Source: Corynebacterium halotolerans YIM 70093 = DSM 44683 (GTDB lineage: Bacteria; Actinomycetota; Actinomycetes; Mycobacteriales; Mycobacteriaceae). From it: a stretch of 64,000 nt of DNA. The stretch lies in NCBI RefSeq assembly GCF_000341345.1, contig NC_020302.1, positions 2,212,075-2,276,074 of the forward strand, read 5' to 3'. The notes below the pieces were generated by a model. That model saw nothing but the letters and a program-made list of their open reading frames with translations. It searched no databases and was not told where the DNA came from. The position numbers were made by a program, and so were the translations under genes. Below, in pieces: positions 1 to 7,303 of the stretch. Every line of letters begins with the position of its first letter. Positions within the stretch are counted from its first letter, which is position 1.

Positions 1-60
1 AAGATTGTCGGGCGGCAGCACCGTCGTGCGATGTTTGAAATCCCTTACCTTCGTGCTCAT
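1..60 (-). CDS. 5' end of an unidentified gene (cut by window edge)
   Basis: Only the first 20 codons are inside the window, reading leftward from an ATG at 60. The peptide begins MSTKVRDFKHRTTVLPPDNL. A G-rich stretch (GGGGGATGG) lies about 8 bases upstream of the ATG and could be the ribosome binding site. Twenty residues are too few to name a family. It is reported because it explains the left edge and because the region to its right (61-436) then holds its promoter. Confidence 0.45.
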   Translation of the reverse strand, partial: MSTKVRDFKHRTTVLPPDNL

Positions 61-438
61 GCCCACACCATCCCCCTAATTCGAAAAATCCGCAACAGCA
101 GAAGACGTCTCTGACCTGCCGCAATTCTTACGCCCGGACCTACACCCCCCTGCCCAGCCCTCTCCGCTCGTTGCCCCATATCTCACCTCCACCTCCTCAA
201 ACGCCCCCCACCATCGCCGGACGCCCCCGGTGGTCGGGCCCCTGGCGCCCGCAGCGAGCCCTACCGGCGGCACCAAACCAATCCTCGGCACCATATCCGC
301 CACACCCCCGCCCCCGCAGGGCAATATCCCCAGTGGAGCTGTCCCCTCGTTGAACTGATTTTCTTGATCCGCTTGCCGACATTCCACAGAAGGATATGAC
401 GCGCGGCTTTTCCGGCCCCTCCCCGTAGGGAGGTGGCA
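61..438. other. Gene-poor region, no confident feature
   Basis: About 380 bases that open with the upstream region of the leftward gene at 60. Several overlapping frames stay open because the DNA is C-rich, but none has a family resemblance, a plausible ribosome binding site and normal composition together. I see no RNA gene or repeat here. Confidence 0.4.
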
Positions 439-621
439 TCAAACAAAGGTTATGACTTGCAGGGAACTAATTGATTGGCGACGTCGCGTCGCGATCAGCG
501 TGAGCACTCTGACAGGGGGTAGTTGGTGACCACCCCCATTCATGCCTTGCGAAACGTCCCACCTACACGCCGCGATGCCCACAAGGACGGCGCTCGCCGC
601 GAGTGCCTTTGAGAATTTCAT
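439..621 (-). CDS. Possible short lipoprotein or lipoprotein remnant
   Basis: A 60-residue frame whose first 19 residues look like a lipoprotein signal peptide: a lysine near the N-terminus, an Ala/Val-rich hydrophobic stretch and a lipobox-like IAAC with Cys19. The rest (GGGHQLPP, then an Arg-rich run) matches nothing I know. The start is only 15 bases from the rightward Excalibur gene ATG at 637, leaving little room for divergent promoters, and no clear ribosome binding site precedes it. It may be a real small lipoprotein, a truncated one, or chance. Confidence 0.25.
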   Translation of the reverse strand: MKFSKALAASAVLVGIAACRWDVSQGMNGGGHQLPPVRVLTLIATRRRQSISSLQVITFV

Positions 622-637
622 AGATTGGACTTGGCCA
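606..637 (+). promoter_or_regulatory. Putative promoter giving a leaderless Excalibur mRNA
   Basis: A -10-like hexamer TAGATT at 621-626 lies about 11 bases before the ATG at 637, and a weak TTTGAG is near 608. No Shine-Dalgarno sequence precedes the ATG. Transcription starting at or close to the ATG would give a leaderless message, which is common in corynebacteria. This is inference from spacing only. Confidence 0.3.
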
Positions 638-1245
638 TGCCTTCTTCCAACGGACCCTTCAATATGGGCTCCTTCAACACCGGCGGAAATTCCGGCGACT
701 ACAACACCTCCCCTTTCGACACCTCCACGTCATCGCCTGGCGAGCCGCAGCGCTCCACAGGCAGTGGTTGCCTGAAGTGGGGCGCGATCATCTTCGCCTT
801 CCTGGCCGTGATCGGCCTGATCGGCTCCTGCACCTCCGAGCCCACCGAGGTCGAGGTTCCCGGCCCAACCACGACCGTGACGGTCACCGAGGAAGCCGAG
901 CGCGACACGACGACGGTCACCACCACCGTCACCGAGGAAGCCGAAGCGGAGCCTCAGCCCTCTGAGCCCACGGAGACCGAGACTGACGCAGCCGGTGTCG
1001 GGGCGGGGGCGGGCGCAGGTGCCGGAGCGGACGTGGATAACCGGCAGCGAATGGGCGCCGTGGCTCCCCCGCCGGTTTCTCCCGCACGGGCTCCGGAGCC
1101 CGCAGCGCCTGCAGCACCTGTGGCCACCTCATACGCCAACTGCTCGGCCGTCCGCGCCGCCGGTGCGGCACCGATCTACGCTGGCCAGCCCGGCTACAGC
1201 ACGAAGCTGGATCGCGACGGCGACGGAGTCGCCTGCGAGCGATGA
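637..1245 (+). CDS. Membrane-anchored Excalibur-domain protein
   Basis: The product is 202 aa from ATG 637; a TTG at 625 in frame is less likely. A Ser/Thr/Gly-rich cytoplasmic-looking N-terminus (residues 1-45) is followed by one hydrophobic helix (about 47-64, WGAIIFAFLAVIGLIGSC), then a low-complexity Thr/Val/Glu and Ala/Gly/Pro stalk, and a C-terminal Excalibur domain. The domain shows the Cys in YANCSAVRAAG, the IYAGQPGYS segment and the calcium-binding-like DRDGDGVACE ending. Excalibur domains are extracellular and related to thermonuclease and EF-hand loops; their exact role is not settled. The next gene encodes a second Excalibur protein, so the two probably work at the cell surface together or are paralogues. 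Confidence 0.8.
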   Translation: MPSSNGPFNMGSFNTGGNSGDYNTSPFDTSTSSPGEPQRSTGSGCLKWGAIIFAFLAVIGLIGSCTSEPTEVEVPGPTTTVTVTEEAERDTTTVTTTVTEEAEAEPQPSEPTETETDAAGVGAGAGAGAGADVDNRQRMGAVAPPPVSPARAPEPAAPAAPVATSYANCSAVRAAGAAPIYAGQPGYSTKLDRDGDGVACER

Positions 1246-1299
1246 GTGCCGGATGCCGGCGGGGGTAATCTCTGACAGGGTAATTTCAGTTCATGCACA

Positions 1300-1321
1300 G
1301 CCTGAATACATAATCGGCAGA
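1300..1321 (+). promoter_or_regulatory. Putative promoter for second Excalibur gene, leaderless
   Basis: CATAAT at 1309-1314 matches a -10 hexamer in five of six positions and sits 6 bases before the ATG at 1321, with no ribosome binding site between. The spacing fits a leaderless transcript. The phrase CTGACAGGG occurs upstream here (1272-1280) and also near 508-516 upstream of the first Excalibur gene, which may be a shared upstream element. Confidence 0.35.
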
Positions 1322-1974
1322 TGCGTAAAACCATCGTCAGTCTCGCCACCGCCGCTGCTCTGGTCATCGGCGTGGCGCAACCCGTCTCCGCCCAATCCGC
1401 CCTCCTGAGCAGCGCTGTCGATCTGTCCTCGGCAACAAGCAGCGAAGTGGCCGCAAACCCGGACTCCACTGAGGATGCCGACTCGGCCAGCAGCGCCCTC
1501 TCCTCCACCAGCAGTGAACTGTCCTCCGAGGAGTCGAATGCCGCCCTGGAGCCGGGCGCGGGCGAAGAGGCCACCAACTCCGGTTCCTCCGACAGTGAGG
1601 TCGGCGTCCTGATCGCGGTTCTCGCTGTCGGGGGCGCCATCGCCGCCGGGGTGAACTGGGCAATCCAGACCCGCCTCATCCCGAACCCGCTGCCCGGCAT
1701 CATTCCCGGCCCGGCTCCTGCTCCCGCTCCTACCCCTGCTCCTGCGCCGGCTCCTGCCCCCGCGCCCGCTCCGGCTCCTGCCCCCGCGCCCGCTCCGGCA
1801 CCGGCACCGGCACCGGCCCCGGTACGGACGATGCAGCCGACGTACAAGAACTGCACCGACGTGTGGAACAAGCTCGGCCGTCCTATCTATGCAGGTGAGC
1901 CGGGGTACACCCACGGTCCGCGGCGTCTTGACGGCAACAGCGACGGCGTGGGCTGCGAGAACGACCCCCGTTAG
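1321..1974 (+). CDS. Secreted/anchored Excalibur-domain protein with Pro-Ala repeat stalk
   Basis: The product is 217 aa. Residues 1-24 form a Sec signal peptide (MRKTIVSLATAAALVIGVAQ, then a cleavage-like VSAQS). A Ser/Glu-rich segment follows, then a hydrophobic stretch (about 98-115, VGVLIAVLAVGGAIAAGV) that may anchor the protein. A long (Pro-Ala)n stalk covers about 130-165, and the C-terminal Excalibur domain has NCTDVWNKLG, IYAGEPGYT and a DGNSDGVGCE ending. The stalk is encoded by near-perfect tandem DNA repeats (24-base unit, at least two copies near 1745-1795), which could vary in number by slippage. A strong terminator follows directly. Confidence 0.8.
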   Translation: MRKTIVSLATAAALVIGVAQPVSAQSALLSSAVDLSSATSSEVAANPDSTEDADSASSALSSTSSELSSEESNAALEPGAGEEATNSGSSDSEVGVLIAVLAVGGAIAAGVNWAIQTRLIPNPLPGIIPGPAPAPAPTPAPAPAPAPAPAPAPAPAPAPAPAPAPAPVRTMQPTYKNCTDVWNKLGRPIYAGEPGYTHGPRRLDGNSDGVGCENDPR

Positions 1975-1991
1975 CCGTACCCGATCCACGG

Positions 1992-2024
1992 AAACCGCCG
2001 GCGCACCTCAGCGCCGGCGGTTTT
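1992..2024. terminator. Strong hairpin terminator (bidirectional)
   Basis: A perfect 13-bp stem, AAACCGCCGGCGC at 1992-2004 pairing with 2011-2023, with a 6-base loop and TTTT ending. It ends the rightward Excalibur gene. The stop codon of the leftward SGNH hydrolase (2008-2010) lies in the loop, so the same hairpin probably ends both convergent genes. Confidence 0.8.
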
Positions 2025-3126
2025 CATCTCTCCTGAGCACGCTCCTCAGCTCCCCTGCCTCCACAAACGCCCCCGCCATCGCCGCATGCCCCGCCGTAGT
2101 CAGATGCCCCGCATCCGCCGCGAACTCCACCGGCGTCTTCGAGTCCCCGATCCGCGCCGCGGTATCCACCACCCCCTCAATCCCGTGGGGCAGGCCGAGA
2201 AGCCACTCGTTGTAGGCCGCCCGGACGCCCTCAAACACATCCGAGTCCGGGAATCGCGGCTTGATCGTGCAGGCCAGCACCCGACCCGAGACCCGCGAAC
2301 GCACCGCCTCCACCACGCCGGCGAACCTCTTCTGCAGCGACTCCAACGAAGCCCCTGAGTGCAGGTCATTCGATCCCGCCTGGACCAGCGCGGCATCCGC
2401 GCGCGAGAAGTCCGCCCACCGCCGGTAGTTGAAGGCGTCCACCCGCATGTTCTCTCCCAGGGTGTCACCGCTGTGCGCGTAGAACACCGGCAGGAATCCC
2501 AGTCGCCGCCCTGCAACCGCAAGCGAAGATTCGAATAAGGGCAGGTCCGCACCCTGGCCGGCACCGGTGGAGTCCCCCAGCACCGCGACCACCGGCACCG
2601 AATCCGAAACCTCCGCCTCGAGCCAGATCCACAGCGGCCCGGAATCGGAAACTCGCCACCGTCCGCCCCTGTCCCAGACCCAGCACGGCGCCAGCATCGC
2701 GGAGGTCTCCTCCGCCGCGAACTCCACCTGAACCAGCAGCGGCGCACGCAGATCGAGCATCAACCACTCGGAGACCCACTCGCCGCCGTCCCCGACCGAA
2801 ACCGACGAATCCACCAACCGCACCGGTTCCCCGGAAAATTCCCCGGCGCGCCAGGCCCCATCTTCCCCAGGGCCCACAGACACTGACTCCAGCTCGAACG
2901 GTCCATCGGAATAGCCGTACCGCGGGTGCCGGTTCGCCACGTGCAAGCGCCAGCGCCGCACCGAGGCACCGTAGCCACCCGTCAAGTACCGCACCGTCCC
3001 CGCGCGAAACGAGGGCCCGTTCCATCCCGTGGTCACGGCCAGCGGCACCCTGCGCACGGTCCCGCCCCTCCGGCTCACGTCACCCGCCACCATCCACCTG
3101 CCCGTCGGCCAACCAGTCCAGAGCAC
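2008..3126 (-). CDS. SGNH/GDSL-family hydrolase
   Basis: A 372-aa enzyme of the GDSL lipase/esterase superfamily. The N-terminal half (about 1-180) resembles a beta-sandwich accessory domain. The C-terminal half has the SGNH blocks: GDSTGAGQG (block I, nucleophile Ser), HSGDTLGEN (block II-like Gly), GSNDLHSG (block III Asn) and DAGHLTTAGH (block V Asp and His). No signal peptide is visible, so it may act in the cytoplasm. The substrate cannot be told from sequence. The frame opens at a GTG at 3126. An ATG at 3130 in another frame is embedded in a 30-base stretch shared with the start of the serine hydrolase gene at 5844, so the true N-terminus may be MSALDWLADG with a frameshift after about 16 codons (see findings). 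Confidence 0.8.
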   Translation of the reverse strand: MLWTGWPTGRWMVAGDVSRRGGTVRRVPLAVTTGWNGPSFRAGTVRYLTGGYGASVRRWRLHVANRHPRYGYSDGPFELESVSVGPGEDGAWRAGEFSGEPVRLVDSSVSVGDGGEWVSEWLMLDLRAPLLVQVEFAAEETSAMLAPCWVWDRGGRWRVSDSGPLWIWLEAEVSDSVPVVAVLGDSTGAGQGADLPLFESSLAVAGRRLGFLPVFYAHSGDTLGENMRVDAFNYRRWADFSRADAALVQAGSNDLHSGASLESLQKRFAGVVEAVRSRVSGRVLACTIKPRFPDSDVFEGVRAAYNEWLLGLPHGIEGVVDTAARIGDSKTPVEFAADAGHLTTAGHAAMAGAFVEAGELRSVLRRDENRRR

Positions 3127-3459
3127 TCATGCCCGCCATGCTAACCAGTCGCCCTCTCTCCAGCGGGCCACCCAAGAGCACCAGCCCTCCCTGACGCCAC
3201 TCATCTCCCCCTGCACCGATCCCGCAACTCTGAGCAGAAATTTAGCTCGCACTGCGAACTTCGCGAACCTGCATTAGTGTTCCCTTCTGCGCCCACACCG
3301 CCCGCCCGGATGGGAGCGTCCTAACGGGCCCGAGGTGCGTGGCAATCATGGGCAAACGTCGGGAGATTCGTCGAAAGACCTGTACATCCGATCGCCCGAT
3401 AACTATTGAGCAACCAGTAGAAACACGCCGGGTGTCCAGACCACTCCCGGCGCGAACCA
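3127..3459. other. Divergent intergenic region upstream of phoX and SGNH gene
   Basis: About 330 bases between divergent starts. It is more A/T-rich near 3235-3420 and should hold the promoter of the phoX gene, but I find no convincing pair of -10 and -35 hexamers or a recognisable Pho box. No gene is supported here. Confidence 0.4.
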
Positions 3460-3474
3460 GTGAGGAAAAACGAG

Positions 3475-4890
3475 ATGACGTCATCCCAGCCCAAGATGAA
3501 CACCGCCTTCGGGCGCCGCGGTTTCCTGAAGGCCACCGGCGTGGCCGGTGCTGCCGCCGCACTCTCCGCGCTCATGGGCCAGACCGCCATGGCCGCCGAG
3601 GGCCGCCGCAACGGTGTGGACACCATGCAGGCGCCGAACAACGGTGGCTATGGTCCGCTGCAGCCGGCCCCGGGCGGCGAGCTGCTCCTGCCCGCCGGCT
3701 TCTCCTACGTGGCCTTCGGCCAGACCGGCACCCCGCTGAGCGACGGCACCCCGACCCCGGCCATGCACGACGGCATGGCCGCGTTCGCCGGTGCGAACGG
3801 CATGATCAACCTGGTCCGCAACCACGAGAACTCCCAGGGTGCGGCCTTCGGCGAGAACCCCTATGACCCGAACGCGGCCGGTGGCACCACCAACCTGGTC
3901 TTCGATCCGAACAAGATGGAGCTGGTGGCCGCCTACCCGTCGCTGACCGGCACCATCCGCAACTGCGCCGGCGGACCGACCCCCAACGGCACCTGGCTGA
4001 CCTGCGAGGAGACCTTCTCCGGCCTGGACACCGACACCCCGCACGGCTACGTCTTCGAGGTCCCCGCCGACGCCACCTCCCCGGTCGACGCCGTCCCGAT
4101 CAAGGAGATGGGCCGGTTCACCCACGAGGCCGTCGCCGTCGACCCGGCCACCGGCATCGTCTACCAGACCGAGGACCGCGGAACCTCCGGCTTCTACCGC
4201 TTCATCCCGAACGACCGCGACAACCTCACCGCCGGCGGCCGCCTGCAGATGATGGCCATCAAGGGCCAGCCGAAGTACGACACCCGCTTCAGCCAGCAGG
4301 CCGGCCAGCCGCTGCCGGTTGAGTGGGTCGACATCAACGATCCGGATCCGGACAGCACCGACACCCTGGCCGTGTTCAAGCAGGGCCACGAGCAGGGCGG
4401 CGCCCTCTTCGACCGCCTCGAGGGCGCCTGGTACGGCGACGGCTCCGTCTACATCAACTCCACCAGCGGTGGCGACGCCGGTCTGGGCCAGGTCTGGCGC
4501 TACACCCCGGGCGGCAACAACGGTAACGGCAAGTCCTCGCTGTCCTCGATGTCCTCGTCCAGGTCGTCCAACGCCCGTCAGGACGCCGGCGGCAAGCTCG
4601 AGCTGGTCTACGAGTCCACCGACCCGGAGGTCCTGGAGAGCCCGGACAACCTCTGCGTCTCCCCGAACACCGGCGGCCTGGTGCTGTGCGAGGACGGCAG
4701 CGGCAAGGACCTGCTGCGCGGCGTGACCACCGACGGCCGGATCTTCGACCTGGCGGAGCTGAACTCCGACAACACTAGCGAGTTCGCCGGTGCCACCTTC
4801 AGCCCGGACGGCAAGATCCTGTTCTTCAACGTCCAGACCCCGGGCATCACCTACGCCATCACCGGCCCGTGGCAGAACGGCGCCCTCTAA
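3475..4890 (+). CDS. Tat-exported PhoX-family phosphatase (DUF839)
   Basis: The product is 471 aa from ATG 3475, chosen because a GAGG lies 9 bases upstream; a GTG at 3460 is possible but falls in that site. The N-terminus has a twin-arginine signal (GRRGFLKATG, arginines at 14-15) followed by an Ala-rich hydrophobic run and AMAAEG cleavage site. The body matches the PhoX family of calcium/iron-dependent alkaline phosphatases: FVYVAFGQTG-like start, NHE in VRNHENSQG, CEET in LTCEETFSG, GRFTHEAVAVDP, and EDRGTSGFYRF. These enzymes release phosphate from organic phosphoesters outside the cell, usually under phosphate starvation. A Ser-rich insert (residues about 350-368) is unusual. Tat export suits a metal-loaded folded enzyme. 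A terminator follows. Confidence 0.9.
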   Translation: MTSSQPKMNTAFGRRGFLKATGVAGAAAALSALMGQTAMAAEGRRNGVDTMQAPNNGGYGPLQPAPGGELLLPAGFSYVAFGQTGTPLSDGTPTPAMHDGMAAFAGANGMINLVRNHENSQGAAFGENPYDPNAAGGTTNLVFDPNKMELVAAYPSLTGTIRNCAGGPTPNGTWLTCEETFSGLDTDTPHGYVFEVPADATSPVDAVPIKEMGRFTHEAVAVDPATGIVYQTEDRGTSGFYRFIPNDRDNLTAGGRLQMMAIKGQPKYDTRFSQQAGQPLPVEWVDINDPDPDSTDTLAVFKQGHEQGGALFDRLEGAWYGDGSVYINSTSGGDAGLGQVWRYTPGGNNGNGKSSLSSMSSSRSSNARQDAGGKLELVYESTDPEVLESPDNLCVSPNTGGLVLCEDGSGKDLLRGVTTDGRIFDLAELNSDNTSEFAGATFSPDGKILFFNVQTPGITYAITGPWQNGAL

Positions 4891-4920
4891 AAAGCGCAGT
4901 GCTTCACCCTCACTGACAGC

Positions 4921-4956
4921 GACGGCGCCGCCGGGAGACTTCCCGGCGGCGCCGTC
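4921..4956 (+). terminator. Hairpin terminator after phoX
   Basis: A perfect 16-bp GC-rich stem: 4921-4936 (GACGGCGCCGCCGGGA) pairs with 4941-4956 around a 4-base loop. It is followed by only a short U-mixed stretch (GTGTCTGT). The position, 31 bases after the phoX stop, supports a terminator. Confidence 0.7.
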
Positions 4957-5034
4957 GTGTCTGTACAGGCCGCTACCCGCAGCGACCGCAGGCAATCATT
5001 GCTTATCGACGCCCGCCCCTGCCGGGCGTGGGAG

Positions 5035-5844
5035 CTACCCCTCCAGCTCCTGCCAGATCTCGTCGTTCGTCTCCGCCCACAGCGGCTTCGCCCAGTTCCC
5101 GAAGTCCCGGTCGGTCAGCGCAACCATGGCCCGCCCAGTCCCGGGCACCGCCCACAGGTAGGTGCCGGCCACCCCGAAGTGGCCGACGAGCTCGGCGGGC
5201 ATGGACTGCCCGGTCCAGTGCGGATCCTTCGTGCCCCGGATCTCGAAGCCCAGGCCCCACTCGTTGGGTTTCTGCGGGCCGAAGCCGGGCACCACGCCCT
5301 CCAGCTCCGGGAACTGTACCGTGAACGCCTCCGCCACGGTCGTCTCGTGCAGCAGCGTGGGATCCAACAGCTCCTTCGCGAAGGCCGTCATGTCGGCCAC
5401 GGTCGAACGGGCCTCGTGCCCGGCGGATCCGTACAGCTCCGTGCTCTCCATCCCCAGTGGGGCGAACACACCTTGGGCGAGGTACTCGGCGAAGGGTATC
5501 CCGGTCTCCTCCGCCACGGTCTCGGCCAGCCACTCGAATCCCGCGGAGGAGTAGATTCGCCGCTCCCCCACGTCCTTCTGCGACTCGCGGCTGTCGAAGG
5601 CCATCCCGGAGGCGTGCGCGAGCAGGTGCCGGACCGTCGATCCCTCCGGGCCCAGAGCAGAATCCAGCTCGAACACACCCTCCTCGACCGCGAGCAGCAC
5701 CCCGTAGGCGGCCAGCAGCTTGGTCACGCTGGCCAGCTCGTACACGCGGTCCGCGTCCCCGACCGTGCTCACCTCACCGTCGGCGATCAGCGCCGCCGCC
5801 GCGTTGTCCACCGGCCACTTCGTTACCTTCTCCAGAGCACTCAT
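5035..5844 (-). CDS. Serine beta-lactamase-like hydrolase (class C / esterase fold)
   Basis: The product is 269 aa from ATG 5844 (MSALEKVTKW). The catalytic SxxK is SVTK at residues 39-42, and a YSS motif follows in RIYSSAGFEW; these fit the beta-lactamase/PBP-like serine hydrolase family. HWTGQSMPAELVGHFGVAGTYLW near the C-terminus matches the region of the third motif, with HFG in place of KTG. No signal peptide is visible, so a cytoplasmic esterase or amidase is more likely than an antibiotic-resistance enzyme. Its first bases (5832-5861) are nearly identical to the start region of the SGNH hydrolase gene. Confidence 0.8.
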   Translation of the reverse strand: MSALEKVTKWPVDNAAAALIADGEVSTVGDADRVYELASVTKLLAAYGVLLAVEEGVFELDSALGPEGSTVRHLLAHASGMAFDSRESQKDVGERRIYSSAGFEWLAETVAEETGIPFAEYLAQGVFAPLGMESTELYGSAGHEARSTVADMTAFAKELLDPTLLHETTVAEAFTVQFPELEGVVPGFGPQKPNEWGLGFEIRGTKDPHWTGQSMPAELVGHFGVAGTYLWAVPGTGRAMVALTDRDFGNWAKPLWAETNDEIWQELEG

Positions 5845-5936
5845 GCCCGCCATGGTAGCCAGGCTGTGGCGCCCGCACCTGCGCGCAGGCATCCGATCAT
5901 CTGACGACGGCCCCACCCTTCCGGTAACCGGGGCCC

Positions 5937-6702
5937 TCAGGCCGGGTCCCCGCGCAGCACGTCCACGTGCACATGGTCGAGGTGGCGCAGGATCTCGTTG
6001 GCGGGGTCCGGTGCGTCATAGTCCCGCCACTGCCCTCGTGAGCTGTGCGCTCCAGATCCGGTCATCGAAGATGACGTACTGGATGTGCAGGTCCTCGGCG
6101 TGGGCGATCAGCCAGTGGGCCAGCAGCCACCCCTCACGCCGGTTCTCCTCGGTCACCGGACGGAAGAAGATGTCGATGGCGCGGCCGTCATAGTGCGTCG
6201 AATCCTCTCCGTGCCCCTGGTCGATGCCGCCCGGCGCGAACCCGCCCACGGGCCGGTCGCCGAATACCTCGGTCATCGCCGCGCGGAGCTGCTCGGCGCG
6301 TGGTGTCAGGCCGGTGTCGGTCATCTGCTGTTCCGGCAGCTCACCGGCGGCCGAACCCCGGCAGGTCAGACTCGGGCCGGCATCCCCGGGTGGCCCCTCG
6401 GCCAGCCGCTGCAGCGCCGCGTCGTCGATGCCGGAGGTGTCCGGTGCCGGCGCCCCGCGGGCCGTCAGCGCCACCGCCGTGGTGGCCAGCTTCGCCTCGT
6501 CACGGTCGAGCCCGATCTCCCCGTCCGCGGTCTCGACCGTGCACTCCGGGCCCCAGCGCAGCGGGTTGCCCCCTTCCTGCAGGGTGCGGAGCAGGCCGGG
6601 CCCGAAGATCACCAGCGATCCCACGAGCATCGCGAGCAGGACAAGGCCCACCAGCAATCGTAGGGGGCTGCGTCGGCCCCCGTGGTTTCCACCGGTGGTC
6701 AT
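5937..6702 (-). pseudogene. Membrane-anchored M15-like peptidase domain protein, frameshifted near the 3' end
   Basis: The open frame (6016-6702, 228 aa) starts with an Arg-rich cytoplasmic end and one TM helix (about residues 14-35), then an extracellular domain with HYDGRAIDIFF, the His and Asp of an M15/VanY-like zinc site. The frame ends abruptly after FDDRIWSAQLTRAVAGL. In the next frame the sequence continues sensibly as SSRGQWRDYD, then ILRHLDHVHVDVLRGDPA and stops at 5937-5939. HLDHVHVDV supplies the last expected zinc ligand. A one-base excess (or two-base loss) close to 6045-6052 therefore splits the gene. Either the gene is broken or the base is a sequencing error. Related corynebacterial proteins are often mislabelled heavy-metal transporters. 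Confidence 0.75.
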
Positions 6703-7140
6703 CGCGGGTACCGCTGGGCAGGTAGCAGGAAATCGGTTCCGGGTACGGCGGTTGTCATGTCCATGCTCCTGTTTCTGATCGTCACGCCGCTGACTGCGGT
6801 GTCATCCCCATGGTCGCAGCCGGGGGGGCGCCGGGCACATTATCGGCGGCAGGCACTGGCTGGCCGCATGCCCAGCCTGCCACCACGGGCGGGAACACCC
6901 CTTATTTGAGCACGTGATATCAGGCCATACGAGCGTAAAGCGCAGAGCGCTTCTGTCCCAAGCCACCCGTCGTCTGCCTGCCGCCGGCCGGTGAAGAGCC
7001 AGTGAGCGGATGCTGTGAAAAATAATTTTGCGTATAGCGCGCAAAATTCGATCACGGCGGATATAGTTGCACCGTTCAGGATTCGACCGTCGCCGCTGCG
7101 CCCACACATCCACCTTCGGATAGCACTGACGGAGAGAGAC
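6703..7140. other. Gene-poor region with an operator-like inverted repeat
   Basis: About 440 bases. The left part is upstream of the leftward frameshifted gene. From about 6900 the base composition drops to clearly A/T-rich, peaking at 7015-7075, which suggests a promoter zone for the rightward genes at 7141 and 7304. Open frames here overlap one another and have no family support. Confidence 0.4.
7024..7048. promoter_or_regulatory. Perfect 9-bp inverted repeat, possible operator
   Basis: AATTTTGCG at 7024-7032 and CGCAAAATT at 7040-7048, separated by 7 bases (TATAGCG). The spacing and A/T-rich arms look like a dimeric repressor site. It lies about 95 bases before the small frame at 7141 and 255 bases before the adenylation-like gene. 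The cognate regulator is not in this window. Confidence 0.4.
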
Positions 7141-7290
7141 ATGTCGAAGACCCCGGCAGAAATGCGGAACCGCCGGCTTACTTCCCCGGAGGACAGCTGT
7201 CGACGGACGTCGAATCTGCCAGCTTGTCCGGCCTACCCGAGCCCGGGGATCCCGGCTGCCCTTGACCCGACCCCACCACACACTTTCTAG
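7141..7290 (+). CDS. Possible small leader protein, 49 aa
   Basis: ATG 7141 follows a good ribosome binding site (GGAGAGAGAC ends at 7140). The 49-residue product starts MSKTPAEMRNRRLTSPEDSC and is Pro-rich at the end. It matches no family I know. Its stop at 7288-7290 is 13 bases before the ATG of the adenylation-like gene, and the tail TCTAGGACA supplies that gene's weak ribosome binding site, so translational coupling is possible. It could also be the residue of a longer gene. Confidence 0.35.
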   Translation: MSKTPAEMRNRRLTSPEDSCRRTSNLPACPAYPSPGIPAALDPTPPHTF

Positions 7291-7303
7291 GACAGCTTTT
7301 AAT

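Noticed and set aside
171..353. Small Pro-rich plus-strand frame in the left gene-poor region
   Set aside because: C-rich composition alone keeps the frame open; no start signal or family resemblance.
3481..4995. A 504-codon open frame on the minus strand opposite phoX
   Set aside because: Its product is Gly/Val/Ala-rich with no motif, and it lies wholly antisense to a clear PhoX gene with strong codon bias. It is the usual open third-position shadow of GC-rich coding DNA.
5035..5844. Antibiotic-resistance beta-lactamase
   Set aside because: No signal peptide, and the third motif is HFG in place of KTG. The family has many esterases, and nothing specific points to drug resistance.
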